A stretch of 64,000 nt of DNA, taken from NCBI GenBank assembly GCA_023415235.1, contig JAEZLP010000030.1, positions 1-64,000 of the forward strand, in the 5' to 3' direction. The stretch is from Bacillota bacterium. GTDB lineage: Bacteria > Bacillota > Clostridia > Peptostreptococcales > Anaerovoracaceae. Below, piece by piece: positions 35,706-44,993 of this stretch. How positions within the stretch are numbered: position 1 is the first letter of the stretch; each line of letters starts with the position of its first letter. The position numbers were made by a program, and so were the translations under genes. Below the pieces are notes generated by a model, which saw only the letters and a program-made list of their open reading frames with translations, made no database searches and had not been told where the DNA came from.

Positions 35706-36187
35706 TACAAAAGGTTCTATACGCGGGCTCTTTTGATCCCATTACCAACGGACATCTTGATTTGATCAACAGGGCCGCGAAGCTTGGGGATCATCTGATC
35801 GTAGGAGTGATCGAGAACCGCTCCAAAACGGCTTTCTTCACCGTGGAAGAAAGAGTCGACATGATCAGAACGGCGACCAGCCATATCCCCAACATTCAAA
35901 TCGACAGCTTCAGTGGACTTTTAGCAGACTATGTGAAGCAGAACGGCGTGGACGTAGTAGTCAGGGGACTTCGGGCCACCATGGACTTTGAATATGAGAT
36001 CCAAATGGCACAAATGAATGCAAGGCTGTATAATAACGATGTTGAGACCGTTTTTTTAATGACCAGCCCGGATTATTCCTTCGTCAGCTCCAGCATTGTG
36101 AAAGAGGTATTCATGCTGAATGGAGACATAAAGGGGCTTGTGCCGGACAAGGTATTGGAATACATGGAAAGAAAATGTAAGAGATAA
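35702..36187 (+). CDS. coaD: Phosphopantetheine adenylyltransferase
   Basis: 161 residues. It transfers AMP to 4'-phosphopantetheine in coenzyme A synthesis. YAGSFDPITNGHLDLI carries the (T/H)xGH nucleotidyltransferase motif. VVRGLRATMDFEYE and YSFVSSSIVKEV are the other signatures. It is translationally coupled to rsmD. Confidence 0.96.
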   Translation: MIQKVLYAGSFDPITNGHLDLINRAAKLGDHLIVGVIENRSKTAFFTVEERVDMIRTATSHIPNIQIDSFSGLLADYVKQNGVDVVVRGLRATMDFEYEIQMAQMNARLYNNDVETVFLMTSPDYSFVSSSIVKEVFMLNGDIKGLVPDKVLEYMERKCKR

Positions 36188-36205
36188 AGGGAGGAGATTC
36201 ACTCG

Positions 36206-36736
36206 ATGAAGGTTTTAGAATTATTGGACGAGATCGAAGAAATCGTGGATACGAGCTCCGGATTTCCGCTGACCGGTAAAATCCTGGTTGACGCCGAGGA
36301 AATTCTGGAGATCGTAAAGGAAATAAGAGTTGAACTGCCGGATGAAATCCAGCAGGCTCAATGGATCAAGGATGAAAGGCAGAGAATCCTTGAGGAAGCA
36401 AAGCGGGAATATGAAACAATCCTAAAAGATGCAAAGGTGCAAGCGGAAGCATTGATTGAAAACGATGATATTACAGTAAAAGCAAAAATGCGCGCCGATG
36501 AAATCATCCGGGTTGCCGAAGCCAATGTGAAAGCGCTGAAACTGAGCACCTTTGATTACATAGACAGCATCCTCTACAATTTCCAGGATAAGATGGACCA
36601 GCTGAATTCCGTGTATTTTCATGATATGTTCTCAAATCTGCAGAATACCTTTGAAAAGATCAACAGCACCATTGCAGACAACCGCAACGAGATCAAGGAA
36701 ATGGTTTACAGGGCTCAGATTGAGAACAATGACTGA
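36206..36736 (+). CDS. Coiled-coil protein of the coaD-ylbJ locus
   Basis: 176 residues, mostly helical and highly charged. The central part (about 45-115: QAQWIKDERQRILEEAKREY and following) is a predicted coiled coil rich in Glu, Lys and Ala, similar in character to DivIVA or ATPase subunit H/E stalk proteins. Homologues between coaD and ylbJ in Clostridia are often labelled ATPase or hypothetical, without an ATP-binding motif; none is present here either. No function can be assigned. It begins 18 nt after coaD and so is probably in that operon. Confidence 0.7.
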   Translation: MKVLELLDEIEEIVDTSSGFPLTGKILVDAEEILEIVKEIRVELPDEIQQAQWIKDERQRILEEAKREYETILKDAKVQAEALIENDDITVKAKMRADEIIRVAEANVKALKLSTFDYIDSILYNFQDKMDQLNSVYFHDMFSNLQNTFEKINSTIADNRNEIKEMVYRAQIENND

Positions 36737-36794
36737 TGTAAAATATCACCGTTCTTTCAGTCATAATACTCCTTTGTATTTAATATGATGGAGT

Positions 36795-37955
36795 ATGAAA
36801 AGGATCAGAAAAAGAAAAACAGTTTACATATTGGCCGGTGCACTGTCCTGCATCGGCTGTTTGGTAATGATGGCATTTCCGTCCATCGCCCTGAACGCCG
36901 CACGAAGAGGCATCGCCTTGTGGGCAAGCTCTGTTTTGCCTGCACTGCTGCCTTTTTTTATTTGCGCCAATTTTATGAGCGCCCTGGGCTTGCCGGCATA
37001 TATCGGAAGGATCTTTGAGAAACCATTTCAGAAAATGTTCCGGGCGCCGGGCGTTTCTGCCTTTATCTTTTCCGTAAGTATCACATCAGGGTATCCGATG
37101 GGCGCAAAGCTGATCGGTGATTTCGGCAGAGACGGAGCCATTACCCAAAATGACGCGAAAAGAATGCTGACCTTCTGCAGCACCTCCGGACCGCTTTTCA
37201 TGCTGGGGGCGGTAGGGGCGGGAATGCTGGCTTCTCCGGCCGCAGGAGCCGTTATCGCGCTGTCGCATTACCTTGGGGCGCTTTTAAACGGGCTTCTTTA
37301 CAGGCCCTTCGGCAAAGTGAGCCTAAAACCGCCGAAGGAATTGCCTGCCCGGACTCATTTAAGCAGAGGGACCCTGCTGGATTTGTTCACGGATTCCATA
37401 ATCACCTCGTTTCGCGCCTTGGGAATCATCTGCGGATACATCGTGCTGTTTATGCTGATCTCTGATTTTATTCAGTTCTCCGGGATTTTAAACTCCCTGG
37501 ACGCCCAATGGAGCCGAGGCTTCCTCAAGGGCTGTCTGGAAATGACCGTTGGGTGCAATGACGTTGCAGACAGTGAAGAGCTATCTCTTTTAGAACAGTG
37601 TATAATCTGCTCCTTTCTGATATCCTTCGGAGGCTTGTCCGTTTATGCCCAGTCCATGAGCATGCTGGCGGGCTTGAATATCAGCAGTTCTTACTATCTG
37701 GTCACGAAAACGACCCATGGAGTCCTGGCATCCCTGATTGCCCGGCTGATCGGGCCAACGATGCTGTCGGGACGGACAGTATTCGCAGGAACATTTGGAA
37801 AAGAAGAGCTGATAAACGGATTGGGCTTTTTTTATCAATTGTTATTTTCAACCAAAATGGTTATAATGATTGTGTTCTTGTTCCTTGCCACAATATTGGC
37901 GGATAAAACAATACGTTGGATGAAAGGCCGGTCAGAATCTGGAGACAATAAGTAA
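36795..37955 (+). CDS. ylbJ: Sporulation integral membrane protein YlbJ
   Basis: 386 residues with about 8-10 hydrophobic segments and nucleoside-recognition (gate) domain features. ALWASSVLPALLPFFICANFM, SGYPMGAKLIGDF and FCSTSGPLFMLGAVG match YlbJ, which in Bacillus is made in the mother cell under sigma-E and is needed for spore cortex. The transport substrate is unknown. The GGAG before ATG 36795 is very close, so the exact start is uncertain. Its presence suggests sporulation ability or ancestry. Confidence 0.88.
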   Translation: MKRIRKRKTVYILAGALSCIGCLVMMAFPSIALNAARRGIALWASSVLPALLPFFICANFMSALGLPAYIGRIFEKPFQKMFRAPGVSAFIFSVSITSGYPMGAKLIGDFGRDGAITQNDAKRMLTFCSTSGPLFMLGAVGAGMLASPAAGAVIALSHYLGALLNGLLYRPFGKVSLKPPKELPARTHLSRGTLLDLFTDSIITSFRALGIICGYIVLFMLISDFIQFSGILNSLDAQWSRGFLKGCLEMTVGCNDVADSEELSLLEQCIICSFLISFGGLSVYAQSMSMLAGLNISSSYYLVTKTTHGVLASLIARLIGPTMLSGRTVFAGTFGKEELINGLGFFYQLLFSTKMVIMIVFLFLATILADKTIRWMKGRSESGDNK

Positions 37956-37969
37956 CGATAGGAGAATCC

Positions 37970-39214
37970 ATGAGAGTTTTAGGGATCATTGCGGAATACA
38001 ATCCGTTTCATAACGGCCATTTGTACCATTTACGGGAATCGGTACGAATCATTGAGCCGGACTTCGCAGTCTGTGTCATGAGCGGAAATTTCACACAGCG
38101 CGGAGAGCCTGCTATGGCTGATAAATGGTTCAGAGCAGCCGCAGCAATCGAAAACGGAATTGATCTGGTCATTGAGCTGCCCTTTGTTTTTGCATGCAAC
38201 AATGCGGAGTTTTTCGCGGCCGGGGCGGTGGATATCCTCAACCGGCTTGGCTGCGTGACCCATTTGTCCTTCGGGAGCGAATCGGGGGATCTGTCTTCGC
38301 TGACAAAGGCTGCAGAGTGCCTTTCCTGCGAGGACGATGAGCTGAAGGCGGGAATCAAGGAATTTGCAGATCATGGCTTATCCTTTCCCAAAGCCAGATA
38401 TGAAGCGGTAAAAAAATACAAAGGGGATTCCGTTTCCGAGGTGCTGAAGAGCGCCAACAATATTCTTGCCGTGGAGTATCTGAAGCAGCTTCTCCGCACA
38501 GAAAGCAAAATCGAACCGGTTACCGTGAAACGATATGGGACAGGCTATCATGATAAGGGTTCCTTTGAGGACATTGCCAGTGCAACAGCCATCCGTCATA
38601 AATTAAAAAACTCAGGGGACAAGCCCCAGGAAGCCATTTTTAAGGAGGTTTCCGAATTCATTCCAGTCCCGACATTTCAAGTTTTGAATCATATTAATAA
38701 AGGTGTTAATGTGACATTTAACGACTTTTATCGACTTCTTGTATATCGAATCCTCACCAGTGAAGCCGAACATCTGGGAACCATCCTCTCGGCGACGGAA
38801 GGACTGGAAAACAGAATGAAAAAGGCAGCGTCCGAATCGGTGGATATGGAATCCCTGATTCAGGCTGTGCTGTCCAAACGCTATACCAATACCAGGATCC
38901 AGCGTTTATTGACTCATACGCTGATCGGCCTGGACAAGGAGAGTTTTCGGGAGATATGGGAAAACCGGATCAATTACGCGCGAGTATTGGGCTTCAGCAA
39001 AAAGGGCGCCGCTCTTTTGAAAAGAATAAAAAAAGAAGAGAGGAGCAGTATTCCGGTATTGACCAATATCAACCGCGAGGTTTCACGGGACTCCTCGGAA
39101 TGGAAGCTGATGAAATATGATATTACAGCTTCTGATATTTATAATCTGACTGCATATGGGGAAATCTATACTCATTCGGACTTTGTTATGAAGCCATACG
39201 GGAAATTTGACTGA
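37970..39214 (+). CDS. tmcAL: tRNA(Met) cytidine acetate ligase
   Basis: 414 residues, also known as YlbM. GIIAEYNPFHNGHLYHL is the nucleotidyltransferase HxGH motif, followed by MSGNFTQRGEPAM, which is diagnostic for TmcAL. In Bacillus this enzyme uses acetate and ATP to make N4-acetylcytidine at the wobble base of elongator tRNA-Met. It lies directly upstream of acetate kinase, which handles the same small molecule. Start is ATG 37970 after AGGAG. Confidence 0.92.
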   Translation: MRVLGIIAEYNPFHNGHLYHLRESVRIIEPDFAVCVMSGNFTQRGEPAMADKWFRAAAAIENGIDLVIELPFVFACNNAEFFAAGAVDILNRLGCVTHLSFGSESGDLSSLTKAAECLSCEDDELKAGIKEFADHGLSFPKARYEAVKKYKGDSVSEVLKSANNILAVEYLKQLLRTESKIEPVTVKRYGTGYHDKGSFEDIASATAIRHKLKNSGDKPQEAIFKEVSEFIPVPTFQVLNHINKGVNVTFNDFYRLLVYRILTSEAEHLGTILSATEGLENRMKKAASESVDMESLIQAVLSKRYTNTRIQRLLTHTLIGLDKESFREIWENRINYARVLGFSKKGAALLKRIKKEERSSIPVLTNINREVSRDSSEWKLMKYDITASDIYNLTAYGEIYTHSDFVMKPYGKFD

Positions 39215-39238
39215 CGATTGTGAAATTGTCCAAATCCC

Positions 39239-39266
39239 TTGAAAAAAACTTCGATTCGTCTATAAT
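39239..39266 (+). promoter_or_regulatory. Promoter of ackA
   Basis: TTGAAA and TATAAT with a 16-bp spacer, 36 bp before the ackA start. Confidence 0.65.
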
Positions 39267-39301
39267 GAATATGTTGATTAAATTTAATGGAGGACTTTTG
39301 A

Positions 39302-40510
39302 ATGAAAGTATTAGTAATTAACTGCGGCAGTTCATCATTGAAGTATCAGGTGCTGGATATGACGAACGAAACGCTTTTAGCAAAAGGACTTGTGGAAAGA
39401 ATCGGCCTTGAAGGCTCTTTTCTGACCCATGAGAAGATCGGATTAGACAAATTTAGACTGGAACAACCAATGGCAAACCACAAGGATGCCATCGGTCACG
39501 TGCTTGATGCTTTGGTTGACGCAGATCACGGAGTGGTAGACTCTATGGATGAAATCGGTGCGGTTGGACACCGAGTCGTTCATGCGGGGGAAAAGTACGC
39601 ATCTTCCGTGCTTATCAACCAGGACGTGATCGACGCGCTGGAAGAGTGCGTGGATTTGGCTCCGCTTCACAATCCACCGAATCTTTTAGGAATCGCTGCC
39701 TGCCAGGAGCTTATGCCGAATACGCCTATGGTAGGAGTATTCGATACGGCGTTCCATCAGACAATGCCTCCTGAATCATACATCTATGCGATCCCGTATG
39801 AATACTATGAAAAGTACAAGATCAGAAGATATGGATTCCACGGAACGAGCCATAAATACGTTGCCGAAAGAACAGCTGACATCCTTGGCGTTAACATCGA
39901 AGACCTGAAGATCATCACTTGCCATCTCGGAAACGGCGCCAGCGTAACCGCCATAAAAAGAGGGAAATCCATCGACACCAGCATGGGCTTTACTCCCCTT
40001 GAGGGCCTCGTAATGGGAACCAGATCCGGCGATATCGACCCGGCCATCGTTTCCTTCATCAGAGATAAGGAAAACCTGGCCCACGGCGAAGCCACCAACA
40101 TCTTGAACAAGAAATCCGGCGTACTGGGTATTTCAGGCGTCAGCAGCGATTTTAGAGATCTGGAAGTCGCAGTAGCGGATGGAAATGAGAGAGCTGCTCT
40201 TGCGTTGAAAGTGTTTGCTCACAGGGTGAGACACTATATCGGCGCTTATATTGCAGAAATGAACGGCGTTGACGCGATCGTATTCACTGCAGGAGTTGGT
40301 GAAAATGACGTCAATATGAGAGACATCATCTGCAGCGAGCTCGGAAATCTTGGAATCAAGCTGGATCTTGTCAAGAACAAGGTAAGAGGCAAGGAAACCA
40401 TTATCAGCAGAGATGATTCCAAGGTAAAGATCCTGCTTGTTCCGACCAACGAAGAACTGATGATAGCAAGGGATACTTACAATATCGTAAAATACGGTAA
40501 AGTAAAATAA
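39302..40510 (+). CDS. ackA: Acetate kinase
   Basis: 402 residues. It converts acetyl phosphate and ADP to acetate and ATP, the energy-yielding end of fermentation. VLVINCGSSSLKYQ at the N-terminus, RRYGFHGTSHKYV and TCHLGNGASVTAI are the family signatures. No pta gene is adjacent. The ribosome binding site GGAGG lies before ATG 39302. Confidence 0.97.
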   Translation: MKVLVINCGSSSLKYQVLDMTNETLLAKGLVERIGLEGSFLTHEKIGLDKFRLEQPMANHKDAIGHVLDALVDADHGVVDSMDEIGAVGHRVVHAGEKYASSVLINQDVIDALEECVDLAPLHNPPNLLGIAACQELMPNTPMVGVFDTAFHQTMPPESYIYAIPYEYYEKYKIRRYGFHGTSHKYVAERTADILGVNIEDLKIITCHLGNGASVTAIKRGKSIDTSMGFTPLEGLVMGTRSGDIDPAIVSFIRDKENLAHGEATNILNKKSGVLGISGVSSDFRDLEVAVADGNERAALALKVFAHRVRHYIGAYIAEMNGVDAIVFTAGVGENDVNMRDIICSELGNLGIKLDLVKNKVRGKETIISRDDSKVKILLVPTNEELMIARDTYNIVKYGKVK

Positions 40511-40513
40511 ATG

Positions 40514-40542
40514 TTGACAACAGCAGATACTGCATATATAAT
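40514..40542 (+). promoter_or_regulatory. Consensus sigma-A promoter of rpmF
   Basis: TTGACA, 17 bp, TATAAT: an exact match to the vegetative consensus, in the gap between ackA and rpmF. Confidence 0.88.
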
Positions 40543-40608
40543 TTAGAAGTTAGTTTTATGAAAACGACATACTTGAAAGATTAAACGAGGAGAAGGAGGT
40601 GTAGAATA

Positions 40609-40791
40609 ATGGCAGTTCCAAAGAGAAAAACATCAAAAGCGAGAAGAGACAAGAGAAGATCTCCGAATATGAAGATGGCAGCACCTGGATTATCAATTTG
40701 TCCTAAGTGCCACGAGCCTAAGCTTCCTCATAGAGTATGCCCGAATTGCAATTACTACGACGGTAAGGAAATAGTTGCCGCAGAAGCATAA
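40609..40791 (+). CDS. rpmF: Ribosomal protein bL32
   Basis: 60 residues. MAVPKRKTSKARRDKRRS is the standard L32 start. CPKC and CPNC form the zinc ribbon. AAGGAGGTG provides a strong ribosome binding site. The DUF177 (YceD) gene that often precedes rpmF is absent here; ackA is the direct neighbour. Confidence 0.97.
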   Translation: MAVPKRKTSKARRDKRRSPNMKMAAPGLSICPKCHEPKLPHRVCPNCNYYDGKEIVAAEA

Positions 40792-40800
40792 AAAAGATCA

Positions 40801-40828
40801 AACGCCAGCATCCGCTGGCGTTTTTTAC
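40801..40828 (+). terminator. Terminator after rpmF
   Basis: AACGCCAGC (40801-40809) pairs with GCTGGCGTT (40814-40822), then T residues. Confidence 0.88.
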
Positions 40829-40915
40829 TTTTACTATGTAGAAATTACTATCCAGGAAATATCGTTGTAAAAGATACTAACGGAATAACAAAGGATATCT
40901 ATCCAGAATTAAGAA

Positions 40916-40942
40916 TAAACGCCAGATCGGCGTTTGTTTTTT
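40916..40942. terminator. Second hairpin with T run
   Basis: AAACGCC (40918-40923 region) pairs with GGCGTTT (40929-40935), followed by GTTTTTTT. It resembles the rpmF terminator and sits before the convergent TetR gene. Confidence 0.6.
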
Positions 40943-40979
40943 TATGAGTTTACAGCCTTTTTTTTAGCTTCATCCGCTG

Positions 40980-41579
40980 TTATTTTCGTACGATATATTC
41001 CGTCTCATTGATCATCAGACTGATATACCGAACCATTTCATCGATCGGAATGGGAGTATCGTTTTCCAGCCACCAGATTGCTGCGGAAAGCAATGCGCCG
41101 GAATAGAACTCCGCAATGATGGGACAAGGAATCGTATGATGATAGCCCAGCTTCTCATTGTCAAGCAGCTTTGACTCGATGAGGTGGCTGACGGAACGAT
41201 GAAGCATTAGAGACGCAGAATTGTTGCCGGCTCTCAGGATCCCCGTCAAGAGCAGCTCCTTGTTATCAGCCATATATTTCAGGGATTTACGGATCAAACC
41301 CATATAATAGTCTTTCATGCTGCTGCCGGAGTTCAGCTGATATCCGTCTCCTTCGAAATTACGGATCAATTCTTTCACGCAGAAATCAAGAAGGTGATAC
41401 TTGTCTTCAAAATGCTTATAAAAGGTAGTTCTATGCACCATTGCCCGCTCGCAAATATCCGTCACAAAGATTTCTTCAAATGACTTTTCGAGCAGCAGCG
41501 ACAGAAGCGCTTGTGAGAGAAGACTGTAGGTTCTCCTTACCCTCAAATCCATCCTTTTTTTATCATCTGAATTTTTCAT
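40980..41579 (-). CDS. TetR/AcrR family transcriptional regulator
   Basis: 199 residues. The N-terminal helix-turn-helix (ALLSLLLEKSFEEIFVTDIC to HRTTFYKHFEDKYHLL, about 22-62) is the TetR DNA-binding domain. The C-terminal ligand domain is of the type often seen in Clostridia. The gene is divergent from the HlyD and permease genes, the usual layout of a repressor and its efflux operon. Interleaved palindromes in the shared promoter region are candidate operators. Confidence 0.9.
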   Translation of the reverse strand: MKNSDDKKRMDLRVRRTYSLLSQALLSLLLEKSFEEIFVTDICERAMVHRTTFYKHFEDKYHLLDFCVKELIRNFEGDGYQLNSGSSMKDYYMGLIRKSLKYMADNKELLLTGILRAGNNSASLMLHRSVSHLIESKLLDNEKLGYHHTIPCPIIAEFYSGALLSAAIWWLENDTPIPIDEMVRYISLMINETEYIVRK

Positions 41580-41624
41580 GTTCCATCATCCTTTCAAAAT
41601 TTACTGCGACATATTTTGGTAAAC

Positions 41625-41646
41625 GTAGAATAATCTACAGATGTAG
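41625..41646. promoter_or_regulatory. Candidate TetR operator
   Basis: Two overlapping palindromes, GTAGA-ATAA-TCTAC (41625-41638) and CTACA-GA-TGTAG (41635-41646), lie between the TetR gene and the efflux operon. A further ATGTAG half-site lies at about 41719-41724. Confidence 0.45.
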
Positions 41647-41732
41647 GGTTTTTGATTCTTGAAGTATTTACAGCCGTATTATATATTATAAATGCACTAA
41701 TGTAAAGATAATCGTCACATGTAGAAAAGTAG

Positions 41733-42713
41733 GTGAAGACAAACAAAATGAATATTATAAAGAATCATAAAAATTTGATCATCATTATTGCGGTGATAGC
41801 GGCTATTTGTCTGGTTTTTGCACTGTCAAAGGGTAATTTCGGAAAGAGCGGGGATCTCATTGTCCAGGGTAACATCAAGACGGTAGAAATTGATTTAAAT
41901 TCAAAAATCTCAGGCAACATCGATCAGATTCTTGTGGAAGAAGGGCAGGAAGTAAAAAAGGGAGACACCCTCATCATAATATCCAGCGAAACCATCGAGG
42001 CGAAGAAACAGCAGGCCGAGGCAGCGAAAGCAGCAGCGGAAGCGCAGTATAACAAAGCGCTGAACGGCGCCAGAAGCGGAGAGGTTGCCCAAGCAAAGGC
42101 AGCCTATGATCTGGCGGAAAAAACATATCAGAGAATGAAGACTCTCTATGAGGAGGGGGCCATATCGGCCAGTACATACGACCAGACCTTAGCCCAATAT
42201 GCTGCTGCTAAAGAGACCTATGAAATGGCGGTACAGGGAGCCAGAGAAGAGGATAAGGCGGCGGCGGAAGCGCTGGTCAATCAGGCGAAAGCAGCCATGG
42301 AAGAGATTCAGACCTATCTGAACGACACCGAGATCAAAGCCCCTATGGACGGTACCGTTACTTCGCTTAACGTGAATATAGGAGAGCTGGTATCCACCGG
42401 AATGCCTCTTGCAACCCTGACCGGAAACGAAAAGCCGTACGTTGAGATCAATGTGAAAGAAACGGATCTTGGAATGGTACAGATGGGAGCCGAAGTTGAA
42501 ATAACCATGGTGGCATACCCGGATGAAGTCTTTCAGGGAAAGATCGTAAATGTAAATCAAAAGCCGGATTTTGCCACAAAGAGAGCAACCAATGACAACG
42601 GGGATTTCGATGTGTTATCCTATGGAGTCAAGATTGAACTGGCGCAGACAGATAAGACGATCTATCCGGGAATGACGGTGCTGGTCAATCTTGGAAGCTC
42701 CCGGGAAAAATAG
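41733..42713 (+). CDS. HlyD-type membrane fusion/adaptor protein
   Basis: 326 residues. One N-terminal transmembrane segment (about 16-34) leads to a lipoyl-like half (VQGNIKTVEIDLNSKISG), a long Ala/Glu/Lys-rich coiled-coil hairpin (about 85-190), and the second lipoyl half (IKAPMDGTVTSLNVNIGELV) with beta-barrel. In Gram-positive bacteria such adaptors accompany ABC or MFS exporters. Two ABC-2 permease genes follow at 2 nt and then with an ATGA overlap. Start is GTG 41733 or ATG 41748; the upstream AGGTG does not clearly decide. Probably repressed by the divergent TetR protein. Confidence 0.83.
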   Translation: MKTNKMNIIKNHKNLIIIIAVIAAICLVFALSKGNFGKSGDLIVQGNIKTVEIDLNSKISGNIDQILVEEGQEVKKGDTLIIISSETIEAKKQQAEAAKAAAEAQYNKALNGARSGEVAQAKAAYDLAEKTYQRMKTLYEEGAISASTYDQTLAQYAAAKETYEMAVQGAREEDKAAAEALVNQAKAAMEEIQTYLNDTEIKAPMDGTVTSLNVNIGELVSTGMPLATLTGNEKPYVEINVKETDLGMVQMGAEVEITMVAYPDEVFQGKIVNVNQKPDFATKRATNDNGDFDVLSYGVKIELAQTDKTIYPGMTVLVNLGSSREK

Positions 42714-42715
42714 TC

Positions 42716-43842
42716 ATGAACAGGCAGACTAATTTAGTGAAATTCTTTTATTTTTATAAAAAGAAGCATCCAAAACGAGTGATGGTCTTCCTCGTTTTTA
42801 TTGTTATACCCCTGGTTACCGGTTTGATCCTGGGATATGAAATGAGCGGTGACGTTGCTTCGAATATTCCGACTGTGGTCGTGGACCATGACAACTCTGA
42901 CTTCAGCCGCACCTTCCTTGAATACGTTGACGAAAGCGATTATTTTGATGTTATCGAGTATGCTGATCGTGACGAACGGGTGGAAGAAATGTTGTACAAG
43001 CAGGAAGCCTATGTGGGCGTAATTATTCCGGAAAACCTGTACAGTGATATGAAAGAAGGGAAAGCCCCACAGATACTCACGGTATATGACGGCTCAACCC
43101 TGATCGTCATATCATCGGCCCGATCGGCCATGTCAGAAATCCTGCTTACGGTCAAGACTGCCTTTATGATCAATATTTACGAAGGAAAACTGGGAGTGGT
43201 GCCGGCAGATGTGATGAATCACGCGCTTCCTATTGATGTTACATATCGCATGCTTTTCAATCCGGCCAGAAACTATAGAAACTTTCTCCTGCCCGGTATG
43301 CTGGCAGGCTTGATCCAGGTCGGCATTGTTTGCATGGGCGCGGAACGGGCCGGTGAAATGAGGGATGGCAGGATCCCTTTCTCTGCCCATTTAAAAACGA
43401 TTTGTTGTTGGGGAGGGCTGGGGGCGACCTCGATGTTTCTCGCATTACTGGAGCAGTACCTGTTGTTTGGGATTCCATACAAAGGCACATTGGCAGGAGG
43501 GGTCATCCTTACCTTTCTTTTCTCCACAGTGATAACGGGTATGGGATATCTCGTCGGATCTGTGATTACCGATAGGACTCTGGCATCACAGATTTCCGCT
43601 GTGGTAGTACTTCCTACGACCATCCTGGGAGGCTATACCTGGCCGATGCTGGCAATGCCTGCTTTCTTTCAACAACTGGTTAAATACTTCCCTTTACCTA
43701 TTATGGTGAGGCCGTTCGCGACCTTTGTCTCAAGCCGCTGCAATTTCATCATTTGCTTCCGGCAATTTCGGCGATGTGCATCTTTGCGGCCGTCGAACTG
43801 GGAGTGCTTTACGTGATCAAGCGCAAGGGGGTGACAGCATGA
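42716..43842 (+). pseudogene. ABC-2 type permease, frameshifted near the C-terminus
   Basis: The frame from ATG 42716 encodes a transmembrane helix, a large extracytoplasmic domain and five further helices of an ABC-2 permease, up to KYFPLPIM at 43705. It then runs into a non-homologous tail ending at 43816. One added G at 43705-43706 would restore GEAVRDLCLKPLQFHHLLP and a final helix, ending in RKGVTA at TGA 43840-43842. That stop overlaps the next gene's ATG (ATGA), which argues that this is the ancestral end. The lesion may be real or a sequencing error. If real, it replaces the last transmembrane helix. Confidence 0.78.
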
Positions 43843-44993
43843 AATTCCTTGTGCAGCTGATTCAGAAATATAAGCCGCTGATTATCCTTGTGATTGTCCC
43901 GATCGGCTTTACTGCCATTTTCGGGGCGGCAATGAGTCCCGTTTTCGTGGATGAGATACCGATTGCAGTGCTGGATATGGATGGATCCAGCGCCTCGAGA
44001 GAAATTATCGAGGATTTCTATACCTGTTCCGGCTTTGATATTGTAAAAGCAGTCGATTCTGTAGAGGAGATGAGAGAGGATATCCTGATGGGGACCGTAA
44101 AAGGCGGTCTGATCATCCCGGAGAATTATGGTAGGGATATTGCCGGAAATAAAGGAACCAAGGCTTTAATGATGATTGACGGATCAAACTTTATGATCGG
44201 AAACAATCTGATGTTGTATACAAATAGCATATTTAATGAAAAAAGTTACGAACTGCAGGTATCATATATGGAAGGAGTAGGGATCAACCCGTATTATTCC
44301 GAGCAGAATATCAGCACGCTGAAGCTTGCGGACAGAACGATGTATAATCCCCAGACTGGATATTTTTATTACCTGTTCCCCGGGCTTCTGGGCGTTTTCA
44401 TCCAGCAGACCTATCTGAGCGTTCTGACGCCGGTACTGTTGAATGAAAAAGATCGACTCAAGCATCTGCCCCTCGATCGTGCCTCGCGAAGAATACGGGC
44501 GGGAGAAATCGTCCCGCAGATCTTCCGGATAGCCGGTCTGTCGTTTATCGGCTCACTTCCATCTATGCTGGTTGCTCATTGGTTTTTCGCATATCCTCTG
44601 GAGGGAAGCCTGATTTTGATTCTATCCCTTCAAGTGATTTTTTTAGCCTGCCTCACAGGGATGGCCTTTATACTGGCGGCGATCTTTGACGATGAGACCC
44701 ATTGTACGGAGTTCGTCATGTTTATGGCGATCCCTACGATGCTGTCATGCGGATATGGCTGGCCTGAATTTATGATGGCGCCAGGTTTTGCCAGCGTGGT
44801 AAAGGTGATCTGGCCGCTCTATTACTACAACAATCCGCTGAAGGAGCTGCTGCTGAAGGGAGCGGAGCTTTCCGCCATCGGTCACTATGCGGCAGGAGGA
44901 CTGCTCTTTGCGGCTTTTTGGGTACCGGCGGGATTGTGGATCTACCGACAAAAAATCAGGACAATGAAGCAAATCGAGAGGATAGGGGAATAA
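43839..44993 (+). CDS. ABC-2 type permease
   Basis: 384 residues with the same layout as its upstream neighbour: N-terminal helix (PLIILVIVPIGFTAIFGAAM), a soluble domain with IPIAVLDMDGSSASREI, then about five membrane helices. The start at ATG 43839 is set by AAGGGGG (43826-43832) and the ATGA overlap. The two permeases probably form a heterodimer. No ATP-binding subunit is encoded in the operon, so one would have to come from elsewhere. Export of a drug or lipid-like compound is inferred from the TetR/HlyD context. Confidence 0.8.
   Translation: MKFLVQLIQKYKPLIILVIVPIGFTAIFGAAMSPVFVDEIPIAVLDMDGSSASREIIEDFYTCSGFDIVKAVDSVEEMREDILMGTVKGGLIIPENYGRDIAGNKGTKALMMIDGSNFMIGNNLMLYTNSIFNEKSYELQVSYMEGVGINPYYSEQNISTLKLADRTMYNPQTGYFYYLFPGLLGVFIQQTYLSVLTPVLLNEKDRLKHLPLDRASRRIRAGEIVPQIFRIAGLSFIGSLPSMLVAHWFFAYPLEGSLILILSLQVIFLACLTGMAFILAAIFDDETHCTEFVMFMAIPTMLSCGYGWPEFMMAPGFASVVKVIWPLYYYNNPLKELLLKGAELSAIGHYAAGGLLFAAFWVPAGLWIYRQKIRTMKQIERIGE

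Noticed and set aside
40829..40979. A short peptide-like stretch (YPGNIVVKDTNGITKDIYPE) between rpmF and the TetR gene
   Set aside because: It lacks a start codon and ribosome binding site in frame and has no recognised family. It might be a gene remnant, but this cannot be supported.
43695..43842. Programmed frameshift in the ABC permease
   Set aside because: No slippery heptamer or downstream pseudoknot was evident near 43705, so a mutation or sequencing error is simpler.
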